Part shown: one piece after another, positions 45,717 to 57,900 of the stretch | How the letters are laid out: the number at the start of each line of letters is the position of its first letter | How positions within the stretch are numbered: position 1 is the stretch's first letter | Source: Liolophura sinensis | Taxonomy: Eukaryota; Mollusca; Polyplacophora; Chitonida; Chitonidae | DNA: 64,000 nt | Direction: 5' to 3' | Assembly (NCBI RefSeq): GCF_032854445.1 | Contig: NC_088298.1 | Coordinates: 5,390,160 to 5,454,159 of the forward strand | The notes under the pieces: model-generated | Seen by the model: the letters and a program-made list of their open reading frames with translations, nothing else | Told to the model about the DNA's origin: nothing | Databases searched by the model: none | Translations under genes and position numbers: made by a program

Positions 45717-46429
45717 TATAGCCATCACCTTACAGGCATGGATTGAAGTTGAACACGCTACTCAGTTACATGATGCTTAATGGACCTTGGTGTATATACC
45801 ACGGGTATATATGGGGCAGATTCCCCCACCCCTCGCCACCAATAAGGAGTGCATTATTTTTGGAAAACGCCGGACACTCTCGTTTACTCTACCCGTTAAG
45901 TTGACCGCCATTGTATCAGTGAAAACAATTTAAAGCGTATGGCGTTAACAACAACAAAATAAGTAAATAAATGACTCTACACAGGTGTCATATGGACATA
46001 ATTTGACACTTACAACAGAAACAAATAATGTTTTGAAATAATTCCATTTTAATTTTAATTTACACATATGTTTTGTATATAGGATATAATTTCTGCAGGC
46101 ACAGGTTATCTGCCTCCGTCCCGTGGAAAGGGACAACATGCAAAGGTACGTACAGCATAGTATATATCATTAAGTCTTAACTTGTAACAGGTATTCCGAA
46201 CACCCAATTACCCATTCTTAGAATTAAACAACACAAAGCAATATATACAGACTGACTATGGTTTTGTTCGAAGTTATATTAATTTCTTGCTCCTCTTTAA
46301 TCGCGGCAGTCAAAGCGGCTTTTCTAAAATGGCTTCTAAACAAATATTGAAACATTTTTGATAATCTGAGGAGATAACTCAAAAACATTGCATTTCTTTA
46401 CTTGTTGCCTATGGTGTGAGTGTAAGTTA
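45717..46429. other. Intergenic, nothing recognised
   Basis: A weak SINE-like scrap at about 45,905-45,970 (GACCGCCATTGTATC, GTATGGCGTTAAC) is all I can see. Confidence 0.4.
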
Positions 46430-46537
46430 GCAATGGAATATTTCACTTCTAAGTACCCGGTGAACATTATGGTAGGATGAAACAGGGCAGAGCCAGGGGA
46501 ACTCCGGCCACCATCTGTAGGTTGGTGGCAGACCCAT
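46430..46537 (-). repeat. SINE family 1, heavily degraded fragment
   Basis: GGAATATTTCACTTCTAAG and GAACATTATGGTAGGATGAA are recognisable remnants of the body. Confidence 0.6.
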
Positions 46538-48066
46538 TTTAATTGTATATTCAGGGCCAATCTCAGCACATACTCTGTTACCAAAAACCTTTACAGAGAA
46601 CAAGGGCTACATCCGAAAAGTTGGTTAGTCTGCTTTTTAAGTTTTCCTAGAAACTATGTTCCATTAATGAAATGAAGAGCCCTGCATTGTTTTCCAGTTG
46701 CTGTAGACATGACGTAACTCATTCACGTATTCAGCATCTCAAAAGTGAAGTCGAACCAATTTAAAGGCGACCAACAAAATGAAGGCTCATTCCGACACAT
46801 GTGCACTGTAGATTGTTAAGCGCATAAAATTGCAATGGATATGTGTGAAGAATAAGATCTCCTTGTGAAGTACCAGTCATGCATGAAGGCCTGACTGAGG
46901 TAGAATGCTAAGCGAATGTGGTTCACTGGTTCACCAAAGAAAACCACACTGCATACACACAATGAATAGTAGTAGTTACGGACTTATTGCGAAAATGGCC
47001 CTTCTGAGTTGTTGTTAGATGCAGTTGGCATATTTCTTATTGATCGTACCCGTAGATCTTAGTTTCCGAACCAATAACCATAAGTTTTTGACCAATAACT
47101 GTAAATGCCCAGGGATGAATGTCCTATATATATGACCGTATGGCTTTGTTTTCTTAAGAAGCTTACTTATATTTACATTCTACGTGGACAAGATACGAGT
47201 TTAAGTGCAAATAGACGGACAGCTTGCATGTATGAGAGAGTCTGATTGGCTGGTAACTTTTAAACCCTATTTATAGGGTTGATGCACGCCACAAACAGGC
47301 CTTACGGCCATTCAACAAAAACTACAAAACGTTTTCCCGCCCGAAAATAAAGACAGATTTAGAATCTCCTAGTATTCACAATAAACTTTGCTATTTACTC
47401 GAATACTTTGATTTTGTTCTGACATGGCTTTTAATATGTACTATAAAATGTCGTGTGGAATTAGCCTCACAAACAACTTTAACTGCGCAACAGTGTATAG
47501 GGGATATTGTAGAAGAACGTACAGCTCAGTTTGCTTTATCATCACAGAGATCACACCGTCCAGTAGTTGCCGGTTAATGTTAAAGAGACGTCAGTTTAAA
47601 GGCTTAACGCAGGACATGACTCTGAACAGCAAGACGCCCTTACATTGTCAATATAGCCTTACATATCTGTTGAAAACAGAGGTCTGGAAATGATACAGGA
47701 ACTATCGTCAATTCATTCTGCAAAGTGGATAAAAAATCTGACTTGAATTCATGAAAAATTTCTCTAGAAGACAAGGTATACGATACAGATATATTAGAGA
47801 ATAGTACAGCTTGGTTAGAAACTGTTGATGAAAAAACATTGTAATTTTCCTTTAAACCGCAATATACTGCAGTTGTGACTGCAACAACGTCCTAGACTTC
47901 AAAAGTTTACAAGAAAGCAAAGGGTTGTTCTCAAACAGAATCGATTTGCAACAACAACTATAAATTTCTAATCCACAGAAAATCCTCAAAATACGCTTGA
48001 TCTTTGAAGTTTGCCAAAACCATATCTGTAAACGATTGGCGTTTTTACTTGCTTCCTAACAATGTT
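46538..48066. other. Intergenic, nothing recognised
   Basis: Short open frames only, including one of 89 codons at 47,424 with no recognisable motif. Confidence 0.4.
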
Positions 48067-48208
48067 ATATTTTATTTATTTATTTGATTAGTGTTTTACG
48101 CCGTACTCAAGAATATTTCACTTATACGACGGCGGCCAGCGTTATGGTGGGAGGAACCCGGGGAACCCACGACCATCCGCAGGTTGCTGGCCGTCACTCT
48201 CACGTCTG
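48067..48208 (-). repeat. SINE family 1, truncated
   Basis: Tail and first half of the body are nearly perfect; it stops after GCAGGTTGCTGGC. Confidence 0.88.
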
Positions 48209-48949
48209 GCAACAATGTTATACAATTTGAAACTAGCAGCGTGATGGCATGGATTAAAGAGCATTATCTAACAATCCGTCAAGGTAAAGCAGAAATTCAG
48301 ACATCATGTACAAACTCTGGATAATCCAGTTCAACATTTCATAACTCCAAGTCCAAGAATATCCAAGAAGATACAGATTTCCATACACGGACAATAAATT
48401 TGTATGAAAACTTTTAATTACTTCTACGTCCAGGTAGATATCTTCCTTTAAGCTAATACATCTTTTTAAGGAATTTTCATGCCAATTCTATTCACGAAAC
48501 TTGTCTTGAGGAATTTGATTTTTCGCTTGGATACTTCTCTTGGTGCCTCTTGGCCACTTATATACTGACGACTACTAGTTATCAAACGAAACTTCCTCCA
48601 TTAGGTTCCCAGTCACGCTTCAGACGTCATTAAATTGTCACGCCCAAGGCGCATGGCAACTAACGACATTCGAAATCGCCCTGGTTGTTTCTTCGCCACA
48701 CTGGAAGTGATGCCAAAACACATGACAAGTAACATCACGTAAAAGACCTGTAATTATTGCGTCTACAAAACCTTATACGACCAAAACGCAATGGAAGTGG
48801 CGTTTTACATAACAACTGTACTTCTTGCGTGCACATAGCGGAAGTACAAAGAAGACGCATGACAAATAACGTTCGTATCTCAGTACGTAAATTTTTATAT
48901 CTCATCTCAATTCATTTTATGTATAGATGACAACCCTGTACTTGTAGAA
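48209..48949. other. Intergenic, nothing recognised
   Basis: AT-rich; no supported feature. Confidence 0.4.
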
Positions 48950-50160
48950 GACCGTCGTTCTGCTCATATCGAAGACAGATCATACATAGACTACAGGCCT
49001 GCTGAGATCCAAGACAGTTCTGGTATACTTCGCAGTTCTGGTAAGATAGAAGGAAATTCTTGTGAAGACCACAGTTCTAGTGAGATCGAAGACAATTATT
49101 ATAAAGATTACAGTTCTGGTAAGATCGAGGATTGTTGAATTAGTAAACCGCTGTTATTTGTAGACACCACAATACTGCTCAGGTCGAAGACAGTCCATTG
49201 TAGAAACCACAGCTCTGTTCTGATCGAATATATTTCATTGTACAGGCAAATGTTATGTTCTAATCGAAAACTATTGATTGTAAAGACCACAGTTTTGTTC
49301 CGATCGAAGGTATTTCATTGTATAGACAAACGGTATGTTCAGATCGAACCCAGTTCATGTATAAACCACAGTTCTGTTCAGCTGAATGTAAAACAGTCCA
49401 TGTATAAACGCCAGTTCTGTTCAGATCGAAAACTATTCATTTCACAGACCACAGTTGTGTCCTGGTCGAAATCTACTCATTGTAAAGACCACAGTTCTGT
49501 TTTGATCAAAGGCATTTCATTGAATAGACAAATGTTATGTTCAGATCTAACACAGTTCACATCTAGACCACAGTTCTATTCAGCTGGATGTAAAACAATT
49601 TAAGTTTAGACGCCAGTTCTGTACACATCGGCGGCTGTTCATTGTAGAGATCACGGTTCTGTTCTGGTCGAAGGTACTTCATTGCGCAGACAAGTGTTAT
49701 GTTTAGATCAAACACAGTTCATGTCTAAACCAGTTCTGTTCAGCTGGATGTAAAACAGTCTAGACTGTATAGACGCCAGTTCTGTACACATAGGAGGTTG
49801 TTCATTGTAGAGACCAAATTTATGTACAAATCGAAGTCATTTCATTGAACAATGTATAGACAAAAGTTGTGTTCACATCGAAGGCAGTTCACGTCTAGAT
49901 CACAACTCTGCTCAGCTGGCTCTAAACCAGTTCATGACTGAAAACTGTTCATTTACAGACAACAGTTCTGTTCAGCTGGATATAAGCCAGCACATGACTG
50001 AAAACTGTTTATGTAAGGACAACAGCTCTGTTAAGCTGGATATAAGAAAGTCCATGACTGAAAGCTGTTTGCGTATTGATGTTGAGATCGACGACATTTT
50101 CTATTTAGGCCAAATTTCTGATCAAATCAAATACGGTTCTTCAGAATTCTGGTAAGAATC
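48950..50160. repeat. Degenerate satellite with ACCACAGTTCTGTTCAGATCGAA-like units
   Basis: Variants of GACCACAGTTCTGTTC, followed by GATCGAA, a TTCATTG-type stretch and TGTATAGACAAA, recur every 50 bases or so. Several units share a longer block that includes CAGCTGGATGTAAAACA. The units are diverged, so the array is old. Its reading frames have no biological resemblance. Confidence 0.75.
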
Positions 50161-51730
50161 CCCGTTCTGTTCAAATCCCACTCAGTTCATGTATAGACAA
50201 TCATTATGTCAATAATCAAAGCAGAAGAAAGACAGTTAATGTATGACTGTCAGTTGTGTCTGCATACTATACCGTTCATTTCATGATCATTATTCTGTTA
50301 AGATTGCGAGATTCCGGAACAACCCTAAGCATTGAAGAACAAAGCACAGATTTGTTGGTAGCTTGTACCTATCAGGCACACAATACTGTTCAATCAAAAA
50401 AATTAATGAATGTTCACATTACAAAGGTAACCTTGTTTTCAAGTTACTTGGTTGAAAACTATCAATAAAACCCCCACAACACTACCGTTTATACAGTTTC
50501 CCTACGCACGTAAAGTCTTTTCACCTTTTATAGCTTTCCATGAGGAATTGTGTGCATAATACAGACACGTTTTCACAGTTCCATATTTTGTTTGTGTTTC
50601 ATGCTAAACATACTGTTAAATGTGCATGTAAATAATACAGCTCTGTTCAGTTTTGGTCTTCGTGGAAAGAAATAATATATTTTTTCCCAGGTTGTGGATT
50701 CTTCTTGATGGTTCACGTACATTTTTGTTTTAAATGATTAGAGAAATCCATTTTTAAAATTCACAAAAACAAAACAAATCTTTCTCAGTTTTCTTTTCGT
50801 CTCAAGAAAAGTTTTTCAGATGTCCGATTATATTTTTAAAGGCAGTCCATTTAAGGATACTCGGTGCGTCGACACAATTCATGACAAGACTACATGTATA
50901 TTCAGATCCAAAGTGCTTTACGACAGATACTACTGTAGAAAGATTCTGGATTCTTTATTACAAGTCCACACAGACGTCCGTTGTTTCTTCACGCACATGT
51001 ACTAGATCCTGTAACAAGAGACGATATAAATTCTGACACTTTTCCAGATGCCGTACCCCAGTCCGTATTAAACGCAACTTATATTCCAGATGTTACACGT
51101 AAGTTTATATAGAGCTGACACACAAGCACCGTTTTGTCAAGCACTGTTTTATGACTTTCCGGTGTCGAGCAATTTTACGTCCACACGATAACGTCAAGAT
51201 TCCAGCGGTTGTAAAACAGATCATCCAGATCATCCAGATCATCCAGATCATAATTTTCAAGAGTTGTTTTGTTTTTCCAGATTCATATACGATGGGTCAA
51301 CACTTCTGTCAAACACTGTTTAGATTTCAGATGTTGAACAGGTTCACAATCACACAACGACGCCAACATTTCGGTGGCTTTAAAACGAGCTTCCCAAACT
51401 ACACAACGTTGTACTGAAGTCGATACGGTTGAACAATAGTCCGTGCAAACACGTCTAAAATTATACACCACTTGGATTTTAGATATTTAATTATGCACTA
51501 GTCCATTCAAAGCACGCCTTGTTTTTCAGATGGTAAGTCTTAGTTCATATTAAAAGACGGTTTAAACTCTAGATGACTATGTACCTTAGTTTGTATGAAA
51601 ACAGAAAAGACAAGTCCAAGCAAGAAGAGCCTGTATTCCATATAGCTGTCATCAGCCCGTATGTACAAAGTTTAGAAACAGTAATTGCCATGGTTACACA
51701 TGACACTTTACGTCAAGTTCAGTAACCCTT
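50161..51730. other. Region 3' of the neuropeptide receptor gene
   Basis: Holds the probable 3' UTR of the receptor just below 51,731. A four-unit (ATCCAGATC) repeat lies at 51,220-51,252. No other gene is recognised. Confidence 0.45.
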
Positions 51731-51972
51731 TCATATCCCTGTTACCACGGTTGGCGAGGATCCTGACGGTAAGTAAGAGCCTCGTTTTGACCCCACCGCT
51801 CGGCAGATCTTAGTGTTGAACAGTGTGTAGATAACCGGATTGGCGGCGCTGTTTAAAGGGGCTAAACTCTGTATGAATGTGGATATGGCGACTTTTTCCT
51901 GACTCATGGGAATGTGGCCATACACATCGAGAAGGTCGAAAACGAAAAACGGGCTCCAGCAACAGATGAAAA
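51731..51972 (-). CDS. Neuropeptide receptor exon E (TM6, TM7, C-terminus)
   Basis: The acceptor is CCGTTTCAG. It encodes [18 protein letters not shown] and [19 protein letters not shown]. The tail after helix 8 is short for the family, finishing [11 protein letters not shown] before TGA at 51,731-51,733. Confidence 0.92.
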
Positions 51973-54900
51973 CTGAAACGGTAGAATTTACGAAAAAGTG
52001 TTAAGATGTCAGCAGTCTGAATTCGACAGATTCTCCCACTAATCGGGGGCATTTGGCGGGAACAAGCGCTCCACAACTTTCTTAGTGCAAATTTGATGGT
52101 TGGGGGCCTTCTTGCATAAACCGGGATTCTTCTGATAGGCTAATTATTGCCCGGGCCTGACCCTTTTGCATTGTTTTAATACTATTGTTTATTAAATGTG
52201 ATGACAACACAGCAATTTAAGTAATTCTAGACCCGTGATGTCTAATTAATTGCAATTAACCTTACTGCATTGTCTTACCTACCTCTACTTAAAGGCAAAG
52301 GCCACTCCAATATGAAGTATATATCAGCTGAAGGATCATTAAAAACTGTCCAGGAAATTAGCTGGATTTATTTTTTTTATAGATTTTTTTTTCTAACCGA
52401 TTAAAATTGTGTTAAAAGATCAGATTCTGCGGTGGCCTGTAATGACCCAGTAGGTATCAATTACGTCACATCTATACTTTTAGCCTGAAATAGCCTGAAA
52501 GGTCAAATGGGTGAATGCATTCATAGATCTATATTTATATGCATTTTGAATGATGAAATATAGCAGTCTAATGTGTGTTAAGTAGCAAAAGCCTCATGTG
52601 ACGTCACTGGTCAGATTTTGGTCAGTAATAGCAACTATAGATAAAAATATTAAAATGCATTTTACAAGGTTAAACAAACTGTAAAAAAAATAAATCAAAC
52701 TATTTTCCTGGGCAGTTCTTAATGGCCCTTGATGTTATACACACTTCATTTTCGAGTGGTCTTTGTCTTCAAGCCATAAGCTACTAATTTGCTACTATTT
52801 AAGCACTTACATGAAGAGTTAGGTAAACTGACAAGCGACCGTATTTCACAGATTAGGTGTGACCATTGGCCACTTATCACACTGTGGTCACCACCCTGGT
52901 TTTACTGTTTATGTTGTTTTGTTTTAAATTACACAGACTTATTTAGGTTCATTTACTTTCCACAAGTATAAGCTCTACACCAGGCTGACCAGTTTGAATA
53001 TAAGACATATACTATAGCCAATATATTTATTTATTTTTTTGATTAGTATTTTGACAAGAATGTTTCATTTATACGACGGTGGCCAGCATTATGGTGGAAG
53101 GAAAGTGTGCACAGCCCGGGGGGGGGGGGGACACAAGAACATCCACAGGTTTCTGCAAAACCGTCGCACATACGGCCGGAGACGAAGCCAGCATGAACTG
53201 GACTTAAACTCACAGCGGAAGCATCCGTGAGACGTTCTTCAGCTATTGTGCCGGGATGGCACGCTAACGACCTCGGCAACGGGGGCCCCCTACAGCCACT
53301 ATAAAGACTTTAAGCAGATTGATGTAAAACTTCTGACTCACCCGTAACTATTGTTAATGTCATCTTTATCGTTTTAATCTTGGCCTTTGGAATAACTCCC
53401 CGACTACTTGAGGCCTGTTTAAGTTCAATATTTCCATTCCTGCAGCTCTCACAACTGTCTCCTGGAGGAAGAGGTATAAAACAACCAGTGAGACGCAAAC
53501 GTAACTAAATTTATAACAACCAGTCAGATGCAAACATTACTAAATGTATAACAACCTGTCAAATGTAAACGTAACTAAAGGTATAACAGCCAGGCAGACG
53601 TAATCGTAACCAAATAAACAATAATCGGTCAGACGTAAACGTAACTAAATGTATAACAACCAGTCAGACGTAAACGTAACTAAATGTATAACAACCTGTC
53701 AGACGTAAACGTAACTAAATGTATAATAACCAGGCAGACGTAATCGTAACCAAATAAACAATAATCGGTCAGACGTAAACGTAACTAAATGTATAACAAC
53801 CTGTCAGATGTAAACATAGCTAAATGTACAACAACCAGGCAGACGTAAACGTAACTAAATGTATAACAACCAGGCAGACGTAATCGTAACCAAATAAACA
53901 ATAATCGGTCAGACGTAAACGTAACTAAATGTATAACAACCAGTCAGACGTAAACGTAAGTAAATTTATAACAACCAGTCAGGCGTAAACGAAACTAAAT
54001 GTATAACAACCAATCAGGCGTAAACGAAACTAAATGTATAACAACCAGTCAGACGTAAACGAAACTAAATGTATAATAACCAGGCAGACGTAATCGTAAC
54101 CAAATAAACAATAATCGGTCAGACGTAAACGTAACTAAATGTATAACAACCAGTCAGACGTAAACGTAAGTAAATGTATAACAACCAGTCAGGCGTAAAC
54201 GAAACTAAATGTATAACAACCAGTCAGGCGTAAACGAAACTAAATGTATAACAACCTGTCAGTTGTAAACATAGCTAAATGTATACCAACCTGTCAGATG
54301 TAAACGTAACTAAATGTATAACAACCTTTCAGACGTAAACGAAACTCAATGTATAACAACCAGTCAGTCGTAAACGTAGCTAAATGTATACCAACTTGTC
54401 AGATGTAAACGAAACTAAATGTATAACTACCAGTCAGGCGTAAACGAAACTAAATGTATAACAACCTGTCAGATGTAAACATAGCTAAATGTATACCAAC
54501 CTGTCAGATGTAAACGTAACTAAATGTATAACAACCTTTCAGACGTAAACGTAACTCAATGTATAACAACCAGTCAGTCGTAAACGTAGCTAAATGTATA
54601 ACAATCAGTCAGACGTAATAGTAACCAAATATACAATAATCGGTCAGACGTAAACGTCATCAAATGTAGAGCAACTGTTCAGACGTAAACGTCAAGAAAT
54701 ATAGAAAATCTGGGCAGTTGTAAACGTAACCAAATGCAGAACAACTGGTCAGACGTAATCGTAGCTAAATATATGCATTACAATGTCACTGATGCTTTTA
54801 CTACTCCTAAAGTAATTTATAACCACAGGTATTGTTGTCAGTAAGTGTAACTGATTATGAAAAAAATTTTATGGCAAAACAAAACAAAAGCAAAACAAAC

Positions 54901-57900
54901 AAAACAAACAAACAAACAAAAAAAAAATGGGAAAAGATTCTGGTGATTTCCTCGCTAGATACTGACCTCGGGGCAATAGTCTCTTCCTGGCAAACCTTGC
55001 TCCGCCGTCACTGACAGTGCCATGGTTCCAGATGATTAGCACGATGACGATGTAACAGATGGCGATGAAAATAGCAGGTAAGATGAAGAGAACGATTGCA
55101 ATAAGTGTGATGTAAAGCTGCAGAAGAAAAAAGGAAAGGACAGATTTAATATAAATGGTGGAATTAGGCATTTGACTGGGTCACTTGGGGGTTGGGTTTG
55201 TAAATTGACATACATAATCTTAAGTTGAATTTATAAGAAAAGAACTATACACTTTCGCGATTTTTTTTAGGAAATTGTTCCACACATTTAAAGAAAAATA
55301 CGCGTTTGAGAGAGTATTAACTTTCTAAAAAGGGCCGATTTTCTAAAGCGAGCAGCTGAATTTAAAGACGCATTTGTATCCATTATTTGAACTCTTTTTA
55401 ACGACACTAAAATTCTGTCGATTCTATTTACACTGTTGCCCAAAATGACGGAATAAAATAAATTCAGGTTACATTTCTGGAAAATACAAGTATTTGGTCC
55501 TCTCTGCAATACACTTGGCTCTTCCTAGCTGTTATACGAAGGACCCTTTATGTAAGTGGAAGCCAAAAATTTAGTTACGTGAAAGGGCTTTTGGTTGAGA
55601 GCCATGTAAAGCGACACAATTTAAGTTTCGTACTATCTCTCCGGCTGCATCCCTATATAAACAGGTCTTCTGTTTAGGCCATCCCTGATTTCATGGACGC
55701 AAATTTTGGCATAGCAGTTCACAGTGTCATGTCTGCTCCTACGCCACTAGCGATTCGACGGAGGGTGGTTGCCCTAAGACAGGAAGGGTTTAAACAGGCC
55801 GATATCGCCACTTTCGCAGGGATATCACAAAGTGCAGTCTCTAAGATTCTGAAACACGTCAGAGAGGTACATCAGTTAACGCCAGGAAAGCCAACAGGGC
55901 GTCCACGTTCGACCACAAGACGACAGGATAGGAGACTCGTACACCTGTGTCGAACAAACCGGAGAATGCCAACCAGCCGTCTCAGTCTCTTGTGGAGGCA
56001 ACACTATGGGGTTCGTGTTTCACGCCAAACCGTGAATGGTCGACTTACTGATCAGGGCATCGAGCAAGACGGATGGTCAGATGTCCACGTCTGATTGCTC
56101 CGCATCGTGTTGCACGATTCCTTTGGGCTAGGGGGCACCGGCGTTACAGGTCGGCCACTGGCGTCACGTCGTCTTCACTGACGAAAGCAGATACATCCTT
56201 GACCGACAAGATGGGCGACAAAGGGTTCGGAGACTGCGTGGTGAGAACCTCCATGATGACTGTGTCCGGGAGTCCCGTCAAGGTGGCGGTTCAGTGATGG
56301 TGAGGAGTGGCATTCATCATGGTGGCAAAACAGAGCTTTTCGTGGCGGAAAGAAACGTCAACGCCGCCGTGTATCTGAATATTTTACAGGAACACTGCTT
56401 GCCACATGCAAGACAAGTCTAAGGCAACAACTTTCGGCTTCAAGACGACAACGCCAGGCCACACAGGGCCAACGTCGTCAGACAATTTCTTTGGGATGAG
56501 GGTGTGGAGCAGCTCCCATGGCCAGCCTGTTCGCCTGACATGAACCCCATCGAGCATGCCTGGGATGTCCTTGGCCGTGCGATCAAGGACCGGGACAATG
56601 CACCTCAAACCCTGCAAAATTAGCATAGGCTCTGAGGGAAGAGTGGGACGCTATGCACGTTGACGTCATCAACAACCTCGTTGATAGCATGCCGCGGCGT
56701 CTCCTTGCCCTCATTCGTGCCAGAGGTGGTCACACACGTTACTAGAAACTTTTAATCTTTTGCTGAGACTTTAATTGTGCATTCCCATTTGTCAATCTCA
56801 TCGATTCATCTGTTTTCATTTGAATCTTATGGTGACATTAAATCTCAACAATTGAAACTAAATCTTCTGGTTTTGTATTCCTTTCACCAGTTTGCATTCT
56901 CTGGACGTTTGAAGATTGCAAATGGTTCCACCTTTTAACCGAAGATGGTAAATCTGTCTACAGTTTTCTGGGTAGATTTGGGCAAATTTGGAAAAAATCT
57001 GGCACAAAATAATTTATTCCATCATTTTGGGCAACAGTGTATCTGACCGTGTGAATTTGCAAAACCATGTTCAAATTGTTTATGATGAGTTTCATTATAT
57101 TTGGTAGAACATCATTCATTCATTCCCCTAGAGCAATCCTTGCATCTTTCCAACAATATTGACCAGTGGTCATTGATTGGCCGTTTCTCATTGCACGATT
57201 TCGTCCTAATTTCGCCTTTTGAGACCTTTTTCTCCCACCATTACGATGTGTTTATCTGTACGTCACACGTGAGAAAGTTCGTCAGTAACTTGCCAAAGGC
57301 TGGTGGTTTACCCCGACCACTCCCATTTGTTTTATCCTTACACATGACCGCCATCGTATGAAGGACGACAATCGACTGTAAAGCCTTCTATCGACGTTAC
57401 AATCCATTGAAAATATAAGTTACGCAGCTTGCAGAAGGAATTGTTATGTAATTGAAAATTTTCCGAGTTACGACATAGGCCTGCATAAACAGGCAATGTA
57501 GCCATCAGTTACATTTCTTGCCTTCCTTTACGAATGCATTTGCACACAATAATGGTTCAGCAGCTAACAACATGTGAAAAATTTCCGTTACATCTTTTTG
57601 ACACAATTAATTTGCACATGTTTGCAAACAGAGTCGAAACTTACTAGATGCCATTCAACGTAGAGCAACTATGTGCACTTAGCGTAAACTTTGGAGCGAT
57701 CTTAAATATTTTACAACAGGCTGTAATTGTTTTGTCGTAAGCTTTAATACTATCCATTTGCAAGTGGTCCCAGGCTGTTTGATTTCCATTACCTTCCAGT
57801 GCCAGTGCTCGGGGAAGTTAATCCAGCATTGCCAAATTCCGTCTTTAAACACCAACTCGTTGATGGAAGTCATCGGCAAAGCGAACAGGAAAGAAATCGT

